A DNA stretch of 64,000 nucleotides from Scopulibacillus darangshiensis (GTDB lineage: Bacteria; Bacillota; Bacilli; Bacillales; Sporolactobacillaceae), in assembly GCF_004341035.1 (NCBI RefSeq), contig NZ_SLXK01000010.1, positions 53,289 through 117,288 on the forward strand, written 5' to 3'. Within the stretch, counting starts at the first letter, position 1; the number at the start of each line of letters is the position of its first letter. This document shows, piece by piece, positions 8,458 to 17,098 of the stretch. The position numbers and the translations under genes were made by a program. The notes under the pieces were generated by a model. It ran no database searches, had not been told where the DNA came from, and saw only the letters and a list, made by a program, of their open reading frames with translations.

Positions 8458-9891
8458 GTGACAAATGACCATAAACAAGAAATAGGCACACAGCACAAGC
8501 TAAAACAAAGCTTGAAGACTCGCCATGTGACGATGATCGCACTTGGCGGTATTATTGGGGCCGGGCTCTTCGTGGGCAGCGGCGCCGTTATCAATGCAAC
8601 GGGGCCGGCAGCCGTGCTTAGTTATATTCTTGCCGGGGGTCTTATGGTTTTGATCATGCGTATGATAGGAGAAATGGCGGTTGCAGAGCCGTCAACCGGT
8701 TCAATCTCTGATTATGCCAGAAAGGCATTAGGAAACTGGGCCGGTTTCACAGTTGGCTGGCTCTATTGGTACATGTGGATCATCGTCCTTGCTATAGAGG
8801 CTGTTGCAGGTGCTGGTATATTAGTAAACTATCTAAATATACCTTCTTGGTTGTTGTGTTTGTCATTGATCGTCCTGCTTACTTTGACTAATCTTTATTC
8901 AGTCGGGTCATATGGTGAGGCCGAGTTTTGGTTTGCATCTATAAAAATAGTGGCAATTATTGCTTTTATTGCCGTTGGTGTTTTATTTTTAATAGGATTG
9001 TGGCCCGGTGATTCACCCGGTCTTTCAATGATATATAGCGACGGAGGCTTCTTTCCTAAAGGGGTGGGGGCGGCTTTAATCGGCACCGTAACAGTCCTTT
9101 TCTCGATTGGCGGGGCAGAAATTGCAACAATTGCCGCTGCAGAATCAGATAATCCTGAAAAGAATGCAGCAAAGGCAACAAATCAAGTGATGTATAGGGT
9201 GTTTTTCTTTTATGTCGTTTCCGTCTTCTTAATAGTATGTATTGTTCCGTGGAATATTGATTTTGCCGGGGTTGCTATTAAAAGCCCGTTTGCTATGGCA
9301 CTTAATGAATTGGGCATTCCTGTTGCAGCTGCAATCATGAAAATAGTGATTCTTACAGCTGTTCTTAGCTCGCTTAACTCATGTCTTTACATTACCTCCA
9401 GAATGCTGTTTGCGCTCACCAGGCACGGTGATGCACCGCCAATCTTCTTGAAAACGACCAAACGCGGTGTCCCGGTCTGGGCGATCCTTGCGGGAACTAC
9501 CTTTGGTTATGTTGCTGTTATTTTAAACTACTTTTTTCCTGAAACCGTTTTCTTATTTCTAATAAATTCTGCAGGGGCAATCTCTTTATTTTATTATCTG
9601 ATTATTGCATATTCAGAAATTAAGCTGCGTCGCAAGCTTGAACAGGAAGCACCTGAAAAATTGAAATTAAAGATGTGGTTATTTCCTTACCTCACTTACT
9701 TTACAATTTTTTGTATGTTAGCGGTTTTGATTGCAATGTTATGGCTGCCTGATACGCGACCGGAAATCCTGATGAGTTTTGTCAGCCTTGTTATTATTCT
9801 TGTTGCATATAAATTCCGGGCCAATAACCAATATACAGATGGTTCATATGCCAAAACGGATGAACCAGTGGGCAAAAGTCCATTTAATTAG
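8458..9891 (+). CDS. APC-superfamily amino acid permease (GabP/AnsP-like)
   Basis: 477-residue cytoplasmic-membrane permease with about 12 transmembrane segments. The first segment carries the amino acid transporter signature GGIIGAGLFVGSGAVINATG, and the next the conserved region GEMAVAEPSTGSISDYA. FSIGGAEIATIAAAESDNP lies mid-protein in the usual consensus position. GTG 8458 follows GATAGGAAGG. It imports an amino acid or amino-acid-like compound. Its position between the monooxygenase cluster and an N-carbamoyl/allantoate-type amidohydrolase, 16 bases upstream of the latter, suggests that it brings in the substrate of that hydrolase. Specificity cannot be read from the sequence. Confidence 0.9.
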   Translation: MTNDHKQEIGTQHKLKQSLKTRHVTMIALGGIIGAGLFVGSGAVINATGPAAVLSYILAGGLMVLIMRMIGEMAVAEPSTGSISDYARKALGNWAGFTVGWLYWYMWIIVLAIEAVAGAGILVNYLNIPSWLLCLSLIVLLTLTNLYSVGSYGEAEFWFASIKIVAIIAFIAVGVLFLIGLWPGDSPGLSMIYSDGGFFPKGVGAALIGTVTVLFSIGGAEIATIAAAESDNPEKNAAKATNQVMYRVFFFYVVSVFLIVCIVPWNIDFAGVAIKSPFAMALNELGIPVAAAIMKIVILTAVLSSLNSCLYITSRMLFALTRHGDAPPIFLKTTKRGVPVWAILAGTTFGYVAVILNYFFPETVFLFLINSAGAISLFYYLIIAYSEIKLRRKLEQEAPEKLKLKMWLFPYLTYFTIFCMLAVLIAMLWLPDTRPEILMSFVSLVIILVAYKFRANNQYTDGSYAKTDEPVGKSPFN

Positions 9892-9907
9892 GAGGCATCG
9901 ATAAGAA

Positions 9908-11161
9908 GTGATTGGGACTATACAAATTAACATCGACCGACTCAATAAAGATCTTGATAAATATGCGCGTTTTGGAGAGGATCCAGAGGGCGGCATTACA
10001 AGGCCCAGTTTTTCCGAGCCGGATCTTGGAGTAAGGAAATTATTCATTAAAGAACTGCGCTATCTCGGACTGGAAGTCTCGATTGATGGAGCAGGGAACA
10101 TTTGGGGGAGTTTAAAAGGAAGCGGGAAGAAATCTGGGAGCATCGTGATCGGTTCTCACCTGGATACCGTTCCAAACGGCGGGAAATACGATGGGGCGCT
10201 TGGTACGCTTATGGCTAAAGAAATCATCCGAACCATTATTGATAATAAAATCTCACTTGACCATGATGTCGACATTGTATCCTTTACAGCGGAAGAGTCA
10301 AATGATTTCAATATATCAACATTCGGAAGCCGCTCTTTTGCCGGCCGTTTATCACCTGGTTTTATAAAGGGTGTATCTGATTCCAATGGTTTGCGCCTTG
10401 CTGATGCCCTTAAAAGTGTTGATGGCGGAATCGATCGTTATGCATCTATGAACTATTTAAGAAAAGATAAAAAAGCATTCATCGAACTTCATATAGAACA
10501 GGGCAAGCGGTTGGAGGACAAGAATATCTCCGCAGCTGTGGTGGATAACATGGTGGGGATATATAGGAATACAGTTACTGTCACAGGTGAGGCCAATCAT
10601 TCAGGAACAACGATGATGGCGGATAGAAATGACGCGCTGACAGCGGCCGCTGAAATCATTTTAGCGATTGAGAGACTCGGCAATGCCGACCCAACTGACC
10701 TTGTCGCAACGGTAGGGAGATTAAGCGTAGCACCTAATGCTGTCAACATCGTGCCTGGTAAAGTCGAATTTACCTTTGAAATAAGAGGAGAAACTGAAAG
10801 CAGTGTTCAAAAGATGATTGAAAGCATACAGGATTATTGTGAGGAAGTATCTGAAAAACGTAGAGTAACTATCGATCAGGAAGTTATTCAAGATCAAAAA
10901 CCTGTCGCCATGGATGCTGGAATTGTTCACATCTTACAAAAGACCGCCGAGGAATTAAGCGAACCTTATCTGACAGTAACGAGCATGGCAAGGCATGATG
11001 CGGGTTACATGACAGAGGTTTGCAAATCGGCAATGCTTTTTGTAAAAAGTATTGATGGCAAGAGTCATTGCCCTGAAGAATATAGCACCCTAGATGATAT
11101 TGAAAAAGCGGGAAACGTTATGCTTCAAGGTATATTGAATGTTGATCGGGAGCTGGATTAG
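9908..11161 (+). CDS. M20-family N-carbamoyl amino acid / allantoate amidohydrolase
   Basis: 417-residue binuclear metal amidohydrolase of the HyuC/AmaB/AllC group. Metal ligands are visible: His in GSHLDTV, Asp in KYDGALG, Glu in TAEESNDF, His in ELHIEQG and a late His in GKSHCPEEYS. The lid/dimerisation domain is the middle third (about residues 210-325). Such enzymes hydrolyse N-carbamoyl or ureido groups of amino acids, releasing CO2 and ammonia. GTG 9908 has AGGAGG 12 bases upstream, a slightly long spacing. It forms a two-gene unit with the permease and ends at the hairpin at 11177-11205. Substrate is inferred only at group level. Confidence 0.9.
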   Translation: MIGTIQINIDRLNKDLDKYARFGEDPEGGITRPSFSEPDLGVRKLFIKELRYLGLEVSIDGAGNIWGSLKGSGKKSGSIVIGSHLDTVPNGGKYDGALGTLMAKEIIRTIIDNKISLDHDVDIVSFTAEESNDFNISTFGSRSFAGRLSPGFIKGVSDSNGLRLADALKSVDGGIDRYASMNYLRKDKKAFIELHIEQGKRLEDKNISAAVVDNMVGIYRNTVTVTGEANHSGTTMMADRNDALTAAAEIILAIERLGNADPTDLVATVGRLSVAPNAVNIVPGKVEFTFEIRGETESSVQKMIESIQDYCEEVSEKRRVTIDQEVIQDQKPVAMDAGIVHILQKTAEELSEPYLTVTSMARHDAGYMTEVCKSAMLFVKSIDGKSHCPEEYSTLDDIEKAGNVMLQGILNVDRELD

Positions 11162-11176
11162 ATAATAAATGAACAT

Positions 11177-11209
11177 GCCCGTGATCTGCAAAAATGAGCA
11201 CGGGCTTTA
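11177..11209. terminator. Convergent terminator between amidohydrolase and P450
   Basis: GCCCGTG (11177-11183) pairs with CACGGGC (11199-11205) and is followed by TTTAAAT. It lies between the stop codons of two convergent genes and may work in both directions. Confidence 0.7.
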
Positions 11210-11215
11210 AATGTA

Positions 11216-12460
11216 TCAATCAAAACGGCGCCAAGTAACAGGTAATTTGTCCAAACCCCTCATTAACATCCCTGGACGCCATGTTAACGCATCAGGCTTA
11301 CATGCGAGTGCAAGATTCGGCACTCTTCTTAGCAGTGTATTAATAGCGAGCTCTGCTTCAAGACGGGCAAGCGGGGCACCAAGACAAAAATGGATCCCCT
11401 TTCCGAATGCAAGGTGGCGATTGGGCTCACGATTCAAGTCTAATTTATCCGGTTCAGGGAAGTGTTCCGGATCGCGATTGGCAGAATCAAGGGCAATCAG
11501 GACAAGATCGCCTTTAGAGATTGTCTTTCCTATAAAATCAATATCTTCACTTGCCCACCGGCTTGTGCTGAACATAACTGGCCCGTCATACCGAAGCAGT
11601 TCCTCGATGGCATTTTTTATTAATTCGGGATGATTTTGCAGCAGCCTTTTCTGTTCGGGATGTTGCAGCAATGCGAGTACCCCGTTGCCGATTAAATTAA
11701 CCGTTGTCTCGTGACCGGCAATCAAAAGGAGAAAGACCAGTGAATAGAGCTCCTGTTCGGTGAGCTTGTCACCTTCTTGTTCTGCCAAGATTAAATCACT
11801 GATCATATCCTCTCGCGGGTCTTGACGTCGCTTATCGATCCAATCCCGCAAATAACCTACAAAAGCTTCAATGTCTCCCTTAACTTCTTTCGCTCGCTCA
11901 GCGTTGTTAACAGTTTCCACGATACGATTGGACCAGCGTCGGAACTTATCATGGTCCTCCTTTGGCACGCCAAGCATTTCACAGATCACAATAATGGGTA
12001 GCGGAAACGCAAGCGATTGGATTAAATCGATTTGGTCTTTATCTTCCATCCCGTCTAACAAATCATTCGTGATCTCTTCAATTCGCCCCCGCAGCCCTTC
12101 GATTTTCCGAGGTGTAAAAGCCTGCTGAACGAGGCTGCGCAACCGCCTGTGATCGGGCGGGTCGGAAATTAACATATGTTTCGCTAGAATGTTGTTCTTC
12201 GGGTTCAGAGGCGAATCGGCCGCAATCTCGTGTCCGGCATTCTCGGGATCCTTAACAAAGCGGGGCTCCTTCAAGGCAAGGGCAGCGTCTTCATAGCGAG
12301 TGATAATCCAGGCCTGCTGGCCATCAGGCATGATTGTCTGATAGACGGGTTCGTCTTTTCTCAGATCGCTAAATGTTGGATAAGGATTCTGATTAAAATG
12401 ATCATCAAATAAATTCAACTTTACATGTGACTCTAGGTGTTTCGTTATTTGATCAGACAT
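11216..12460 (-). CDS. Cytochrome P450 (CYP107-like)
   Basis: 414-residue soluble bacterial P450. The I-helix oxygen-activation motif AGHETT, the K-helix ELLR, and the heme-binding FGKGIHFCLGAPLAR with the cysteine ligand are all present and in the normal order. An upstream in-frame ATG exists, but the ATG at 12460 has AGGGGGAACGAT directly before it, so it is chosen. The sequence resembles the Bacillus CypA/CYP107 group, which hydroxylates diverse small molecules. No ferredoxin or ferredoxin reductase is encoded nearby, so electrons must come from proteins made elsewhere. It is a single-gene unit on the minus strand between two plus-strand clusters. Its substrate is unknown. Confidence 0.95.
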   Translation of the reverse strand: MSDQITKHLESHVKLNLFDDHFNQNPYPTFSDLRKDEPVYQTIMPDGQQAWIITRYEDAALALKEPRFVKDPENAGHEIAADSPLNPKNNILAKHMLISDPPDHRRLRSLVQQAFTPRKIEGLRGRIEEITNDLLDGMEDKDQIDLIQSLAFPLPIIVICEMLGVPKEDHDKFRRWSNRIVETVNNAERAKEVKGDIEAFVGYLRDWIDKRRQDPREDMISDLILAEQEGDKLTEQELYSLVFLLLIAGHETTVNLIGNGVLALLQHPEQKRLLQNHPELIKNAIEELLRYDGPVMFSTSRWASEDIDFIGKTISKGDLVLIALDSANRDPEHFPEPDKLDLNREPNRHLAFGKGIHFCLGAPLARLEAELAINTLLRRVPNLALACKPDALTWRPGMLMRGLDKLPVTWRRFD

Positions 12461-12691
12461 ATCGTTCCCCCTAATCATGATTTTTCATCATTCTTTAGAA
12501 CTGTATAGTTTAATTATTAACTCATCGGTCTTTTGAAGTCTAACACAACTAGGCATCCCTTATTAAGGGACTTCTTAATGATTTTCTCGGAACAAACGTC
12601 CCTATAGATGAACGTCTGTGCGGGTATACAATCCGTTTATCCTGTCCACTCTTTTATTGACACATAGGTTTCAGAAGGATGGGTATAAGGG

Positions 12692-13345
12692 ATGAAAGAG
12701 AAAGACTTTTCTATAAAAATGATCGGTTATATTATTTTGGCCGGGGCTGTCTTAACACTAATTTCAACAGTGCTCCATCCCCTTACAATTGATCCGTGGA
12801 ATGGGCTTCGAGCAATAGCCGAGATCCAGCATGATCCTGCCATGTGGATGTCGGATCACATCCTCATGCTGGTGGCGGTCTTTTTGTGGCTGTTCGGACT
12901 GTCAGCCGGGGAACTAAGGTTAACTCGGCCAACAGCTGCATCACGCAGCGCCGGACGGCTTTTTAGTGTATCTGTGGCAATATGGGTATTGGTTTTGTGC
13001 GCGGAATTAACGGCACTGCCTTTGCTGGCGGCAAGGGCTGATCCATTTACCGAGAACACGGTCTTTCTCGTCTGGAAGGCTTTGTTTTCCTTTGGACTCT
13101 TAAGCGGCTATATTGCTGTTGTGCTTACTTGGCTTGGCGTGTCACTTCTTAGCAGCCATCTTCAAAATACTGGTGAAGGTCCAAAGTGGATGGGGTTATT
13201 AGGTTTTTACGGAGGCTGGCTCGGTGTGATTGGCATTCTTTTCACTCTTATATTTCCGTCGATCGGGATTTTTCTGCTTCCCATCACATCAGCCATACCA
13301 TTTCTCTGGACGATTTTTTTTGGATGGCGGTTGATAAAAAACTAA
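12692..13345 (+). CDS. Hypothetical multi-pass membrane protein
   Basis: 217 residues with about six strongly hydrophobic segments, beginning MKEKDFSIKMIGYIILAGAV. No catalytic motif is recognised and no family is assigned with confidence. The loops are short apart from a basic one near residues 75-90. RBS-like AGAAGGATGGG precedes ATG. It stands alone between the P450 and the YesL gene and is followed by a 9-bp hairpin at 13354-13377. It may be real because of its full-length hydrophobic pattern and consistent coding bias, but its function cannot be stated. Confidence 0.7.
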   Translation: MKEKDFSIKMIGYIILAGAVLTLISTVLHPLTIDPWNGLRAIAEIQHDPAMWMSDHILMLVAVFLWLFGLSAGELRLTRPTAASRSAGRLFSVSVAIWVLVLCAELTALPLLAARADPFTENTVFLVWKALFSFGLLSGYIAVVLTWLGVSLLSSHLQNTGEGPKWMGLLGFYGGWLGVIGILFTLIFPSIGIFLLPITSAIPFLWTIFFGWRLIKN

Positions 13346-13353
13346 TTTAAAGG

Positions 13354-13377
13354 GATTCGACATTTTTTTGTCGAATC
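13354..13377. terminator. Perfect 9-bp hairpin with T6 loop
   Basis: GATTCGACA (13354-13362) and TGTCGAATC (13369-13377) enclose six T residues. No T tract follows, so termination would be weak. It might instead be a protein-binding site in front of the YesL gene, which starts 37 bases later. Confidence 0.45.
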
Positions 13378-13413
13378 TTGAACTAAGACCAGAACCAGAA
13401 AAGAGGTGAAAAG

Positions 13414-14064
13414 ATGAGTTCCAAAACGATAGGCGGCACGATTTACAATGTAACGGTTTGGATAGGCAACTTTGCATACATACAATTGCTTTGGTTGCTA
13501 TTCCTAATTCCCGGGCTCGTTGTTTTTGGTATCTTTCCGGCAACAGCAGGAATGTTCTACGTTGTAAGAAAGTGGTTAATCGGCCAAAGTGATCTTCCCA
13601 TATTCCATTCATTTTGGATGGTTTATAAAAAGGAATTTTTTAAAGTAAACATGCTAGGACTCCTGCTTACAATGATAGGGTATGTCCTTTACGTTGACAT
13701 CAATTATTTCGTGTTCAATGGAAGCTTCATCCAATCGATCGGAAAAATTGTTGCAATAATTTTAATCTATTTATTTATAGGGACATGCATCTATTTTTTC
13801 CCTGTATATGTGCACTTTAAATTTAAACTGTTAGATTATCTTAAATACAGTTTTCTGTTCAGTTTGTCTTTTCCCAGAAGGACCGCATTATTAATCGCTA
13901 TGACCGTCGCTGTCAGTTACGCATTTTCCAAAATCCCAGGATTGATCATTTTTTTCTTCGCATCTTTCATTTGTTTTCTATGGATGTGGGGCGTTTACAC
14001 TATTTTTCTAAAACAAAAAATAAAAAATGATTTTGCAGCCACTATAACCAATCCAAACAGATGA
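13414..14064 (+). CDS. YesL family protein (DUF624)
   Basis: 216-residue membrane protein with about five hydrophobic segments. It matches the YesL/DUF624 family: an N-terminal GGTIYNVTVWIGNFAYIQLLWLLF segment and a typical PATAGMFYVVRKWL loop, where the family often has PATxAxxxVxRKW. The family is usually encoded next to CUT1 sugar ABC importers and is thought to help carbohydrate uptake, but no reaction is established. RBS AAGAGGTG lies 7 bases before ATG. Here it precedes the LacI regulator and importer genes. A second YesL lies at 37758 before the other importer. Confidence 0.85.
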   Translation: MSSKTIGGTIYNVTVWIGNFAYIQLLWLLFLIPGLVVFGIFPATAGMFYVVRKWLIGQSDLPIFHSFWMVYKKEFFKVNMLGLLLTMIGYVLYVDINYFVFNGSFIQSIGKIVAIILIYLFIGTCIYFFPVYVHFKFKLLDYLKYSFLFSLSFPRRTALLIAMTVAVSYAFSKIPGLIIFFFASFICFLWMWGVYTIFLKQKIKNDFAATITNPNR

Positions 14065-14115
14065 ACAGCTACCTAAGAGGGAAAAGAAAGATCGGCAATA
14101 TTTTTAATTATCATA

Positions 14116-14144
14116 TTGACAGAATATTTACCAATGTTTATAAT
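14116..14144 (+). promoter_or_regulatory. Consensus sigma-A promoter for the LacI operon
   Basis: Perfect TTGACA (14116-14121) and perfect TATAAT (14139-14144) with a 17-base spacer. Start of transcription is expected near 14151, upstream of two LacI-type operators. Such a strong promoter would need tight repression. Confidence 0.85.
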
Positions 14145-14172
14145 TTGATTCACGAAGTTGACTCGGAATCTA

Positions 14173-14216
14173 ATTTTGGGACCGGTCCCAAAATAAAATA
14201 GGAACGGTCCCAAAAT
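14173..14216 (+). promoter_or_regulatory. Tandem LacI-type operators
   Basis: Site 1 (14173-14194) is a perfect 22-bp palindrome with core GGGACC/GGTCCC. Site 2 (14195-14216) keeps the full right half GGTCCCAAAAT and a degenerate left half GGAAC. The two centres are 22 bp apart, about two helical turns, so two dimers would sit on the same DNA face. Both lie downstream of the -10 box, just before the LacI gene, consistent with autorepression by roadblock. Confidence 0.85.
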
Positions 14217-14243
14217 ATTTAATTTTTTGTCGGAGGGAAAATG

Positions 14244-15242
14244 ATGAGCTCTACGATTAGGGATATCGCGAAACTGGCTAACACATCAAAAAGTACCGTT
14301 TCAAGATATTTAAATGGACAAGCAGTAAAGAAAAAGACTCAAGAAGCCATTGAAAAGGTCATAAAGGATTTAAATTATCATCGAAACATCCATGCGAGAC
14401 GCTTGGTCATGAGCAAGACGCTGACTATTGGTGTTGTAGTTGAGGAAATTACAAACGTTTTTAATACAAACATTTTAAGAGGGATAGAGCAAATAGCGAA
14501 GGAAAAAAAGTTCAACTGCGTCTTCTACAGTTGGTCTTCCAATTCAAACCATGAGGAAGGGTTCCTGGATCTTCTCCATGAAGGCCAGGTGGATGGGTTA
14601 ATTTTAATAAGCTTTAAAAAGAGGGACAAGCCGTTATTAAATATGATAGCCGAATCCGACTATCCGATCGTTTTAATCGGTGACTCTCAGTTGACGGAAT
14701 CGGTTTGTGCCATAGATATTGATAATTCCTTTGGGATATCGGAGGCTGTTAGGCACTTGCACGAGAATAACCATCGGGAAATTGCCTACATATCTGGCCC
14801 TAAAGGAGCAGCTGCAACTGAGACAAGGCTGCAAAGCTATAAATCAACAATGGCACAGCTCGGATTAAAAATCAGGCCTGAATTCATTGTAGATTCTAAT
14901 TGGACGAATGAAACAGGGCATACGGCAATGCAAAAACTCTTGAGTATTGGCGGTTTTACCGCTGTTGCCGCTTCGAATGATGAAACAGCGATTGGAGCTA
15001 TCAAGGCAGTGCAGGAAATGGGTTTGCAGACACCTGTTGATATCGCGGTTACAGGCTTTGATGATATACCTGTAGCGAAATGGGTTTATCCTTCTTTAAC
15101 GACAATCAGGCAGCCTTTTGCTGAGATGGGCGTTGTCGCTGCGAAAGAGTTGTTCAAGCGCATTGAAAAACAAGACAGCGCAGATCCTATGAAACACTTA
15201 TTAAAACCAGAATTGGTTGTACGCCGCTCTACCATTTGCTAG
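14244..15242 (+). CDS. LacI-family transcriptional repressor
   Basis: 332 residues. The N-terminal helix-turn-helix reads TIRDIAKLANTSKSTVSRYLNG, followed by the hinge helix NIHARRLVMSKT and a periplasmic-binding-protein-like sugar domain ending VVRRS. ATG 14244 is preferred to the adjacent ATG 14241 because GGAGGG (14232-14237) is then at proper spacing. It lies directly behind its likely own operators and begins an operon with importer genes, so it probably represses its own saccharide-uptake genes until an inducer sugar binds. The inducer is unknown. Confidence 0.93.
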   Translation: MSSTIRDIAKLANTSKSTVSRYLNGQAVKKKTQEAIEKVIKDLNYHRNIHARRLVMSKTLTIGVVVEEITNVFNTNILRGIEQIAKEKKFNCVFYSWSSNSNHEEGFLDLLHEGQVDGLILISFKKRDKPLLNMIAESDYPIVLIGDSQLTESVCAIDIDNSFGISEAVRHLHENNHREIAYISGPKGAAATETRLQSYKSTMAQLGLKIRPEFIVDSNWTNETGHTAMQKLLSIGGFTAVAASNDETAIGAIKAVQEMGLQTPVDIAVTGFDDIPVAKWVYPSLTTIRQPFAEMGVVAAKELFKRIEKQDSADPMKHLLKPELVVRRSTIC

Positions 15243-15302
15243 ACAATGGTGCGGCGCAGGATTAAATCTTAAGGCAAAAAAATATTTAAAGGCGGTGAGC
15301 GT

Positions 15303-16178
15303 TTGAAAACGGCTCTTGATCGATCACGATTCGGATTTTACTTCGTGACCCCGTTTTTTATCATCTTTTTGATATTTGGATTGGCGCCGATTCTATATTC
15401 ACTCTACTTGAGTTTTACAAGTTGGGACGGGTTTACAGACCCCGTGTTTGTCGGTTTTGCCAACTATAAGAGATTGTTAGGGGATACGCTATTTTTTAAA
15501 TCGATTCTTAATACCATGATCATTTGGATTTTCTCAATAGTGCCCCAACTGATCCTTGCCTTGGTATTAGCCATTATTCTCAATGAAAAGTTTCTTCGCG
15601 GAAAGAACTTTTTCAGAGCTGTTTATTATTTCCCGAATATTGTAACACCTGTCACTCTTGGTGTCCTATTTAGCCTAATGTTTGATTGGCAGACAGGCAG
15701 TGTTAACCATTTGCTCGTCAGTCTTGGCATCATCGACCAGCCGATCTACTGGCTTAACAGCCCATGGTTATCAAGAATTATAGTTGCAACGGTTATTATG
15801 TGGCAATATTTTGGCTTTAACATGCTCGTTTTTATCGCTGGCCTTCAATCAATTCCGCAAGAACTTTATGAGGCGGCTGAGGTCGATGGCGCCAATCGGC
15901 TGCAAGTCATTTTCAAAATCATGCTGCCACTCTTAAGACCTGTTTTGCTTTTCACTATGATCACATCTATTATAGGCGGCCTGCAATTGTTCGATGCTCC
16001 TCTAATGATAGGGGATGGACCGGAAAACTCGACGATGACGATGGTCATGTACCTTTATGAAACCGCTTTTAAGAATTTTAACTATGGTTACAGTGCGGCG
16101 ATTGCCTATGCCATATTCATTATTATCCTAATATTCTCCATTGTTTCTCTTAAATCGCAAGCTAGAAAAAAAGATTAA
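15303..16178 (+). CDS. CUT1 sugar ABC transporter permease (MalF type)
   Basis: 291 residues with six predicted transmembrane segments. The cytoplasmic EAA loop YEAAEVDGANRLQVIFKIMLP, which docks with the ATPase, is in the usual place at about two thirds of the chain. The start is TTG 15303 behind AAAGGCGGTGAG. It pairs with the MalG-type permease at 16211 and the lipoprotein at 17099 to import an oligosaccharide. No ATP-binding subunit is encoded in the operon, so a shared MsmX-type ATPase is expected. Confidence 0.92.
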   Translation: MKTALDRSRFGFYFVTPFFIIFLIFGLAPILYSLYLSFTSWDGFTDPVFVGFANYKRLLGDTLFFKSILNTMIIWIFSIVPQLILALVLAIILNEKFLRGKNFFRAVYYFPNIVTPVTLGVLFSLMFDWQTGSVNHLLVSLGIIDQPIYWLNSPWLSRIIVATVIMWQYFGFNMLVFIAGLQSIPQELYEAAEVDGANRLQVIFKIMLPLLRPVLLFTMITSIIGGLQLFDAPLMIGDGPENSTMTMVMYLYETAFKNFNYGYSAAIAYAIFIIILIFSIVSLKSQARKKD

Positions 16179-16210
16179 GAGAATGATGAAGTGAAAGAGC
16201 TGGGAAGGGG

Positions 16211-17053
16211 TTGTTTATTATTTTAAGGGGAAAAGGGATATCTTTTGGACGAATTGTAGTTTATTTATTGCTTTTAGCCGTAGCATTTCTATGTTTAATG
16301 CCGTTTTATAGCATGATCATTTCTTCGACACATACGAACGCTGATATCGCAAGGAAACTTTTGCTTTTGCCGGGAAAACACTTCATGGATAACTACACGA
16401 GATTGGTTGATACGGTGCCGATATGGCGGGGGTTCTTAAACAGCGTGTTTATTACATTCACATCTACCGCCTTAACGCTTTACTTCTCTGCATTAGTGGG
16501 CTATGGCTTTTCAAAATTTAATTTTAAGGGGAAAGACATTCTGTTTGTTTGTGTACTAAGCACGATGATGATACCAGGTCAGTTGGGTATTATAGGCTTG
16601 TATAAAATGATGGATATTTTCCATATGTTAAACACCTATTTTCCGATTATTCTGCCATCCATTTCAAATGCGTTTGGCGTTTTCTTCATGAAGCAAATGG
16701 TTGATTCAAGTGTGCCGGCAGAGATTCTGGAATCGGGACGAATCGATGGCTGTGGAGAAGTTAAAATATTCCACAGGCTTGTTTTGCCATTATTAACACC
16801 CGCTATTGCGACACTCGGAATTTTCTCTTTCATTGGAAAATGGAATGAATTTTTAACACCAATGATTCTGCTTTTCGACAATAACCTGCAACCGCTGCCA
16901 GTCATGATTGCCAGTGTAAAGTCGCAATTTGCCACGGATTTTGGGGCTATGTATGTAGGGATCGTGATTTCAGTTATACCTATATTGATCTTCTTTTCTA
17001 TCGTTTCAAAAAAGATTATCAGTGGCATTACTGCCGGAGCACTTAAGGGATAA
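16211..17053 (+). CDS. CUT1 sugar ABC transporter permease (MalG type)
   Basis: 280 residues with six hydrophobic segments. The EAA loop reads LESGRIDGCGEVKIFHRLVLP: the usual EAA is replaced by ESG, while the following DG and the LP end are kept. The start is uncertain: TTG 16211 abuts the ribosome site GGAAGGGG with almost no spacing, and no better in-frame ATG or GTG is present. The true start might be an unusual codon a few bases later. It is the partner of the MalF-type subunit at 15303. Confidence 0.88.
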   Translation: MFIILRGKGISFGRIVVYLLLLAVAFLCLMPFYSMIISSTHTNADIARKLLLLPGKHFMDNYTRLVDTVPIWRGFLNSVFITFTSTALTLYFSALVGYGFSKFNFKGKDILFVCVLSTMMIPGQLGIIGLYKMMDIFHMLNTYFPIILPSISNAFGVFFMKQMVDSSVPAEILESGRIDGCGEVKIFHRLVLPLLTPAIATLGIFSFIGKWNEFLTPMILLFDNNLQPLPVMIASVKSQFATDFGAMYVGIVISVIPILIFFSIVSKKIISGITAGALKG

Positions 17054-17098
17054 AGGACAAGCAAAAATAGTGATGTAAATAAGAGAGGTGTTTTTCGA

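Noticed and set aside
11211..11633. 140-codon plus-strand frame
   Set aside because: It is antisense to the highly conserved heme-binding end of the P450 and has no family features.
12657..12689. TTGACA plus TATAAG as promoter of the 12692 gene
   Set aside because: Spacing is 21 bases and the start codon would fall before the expected transcription start.
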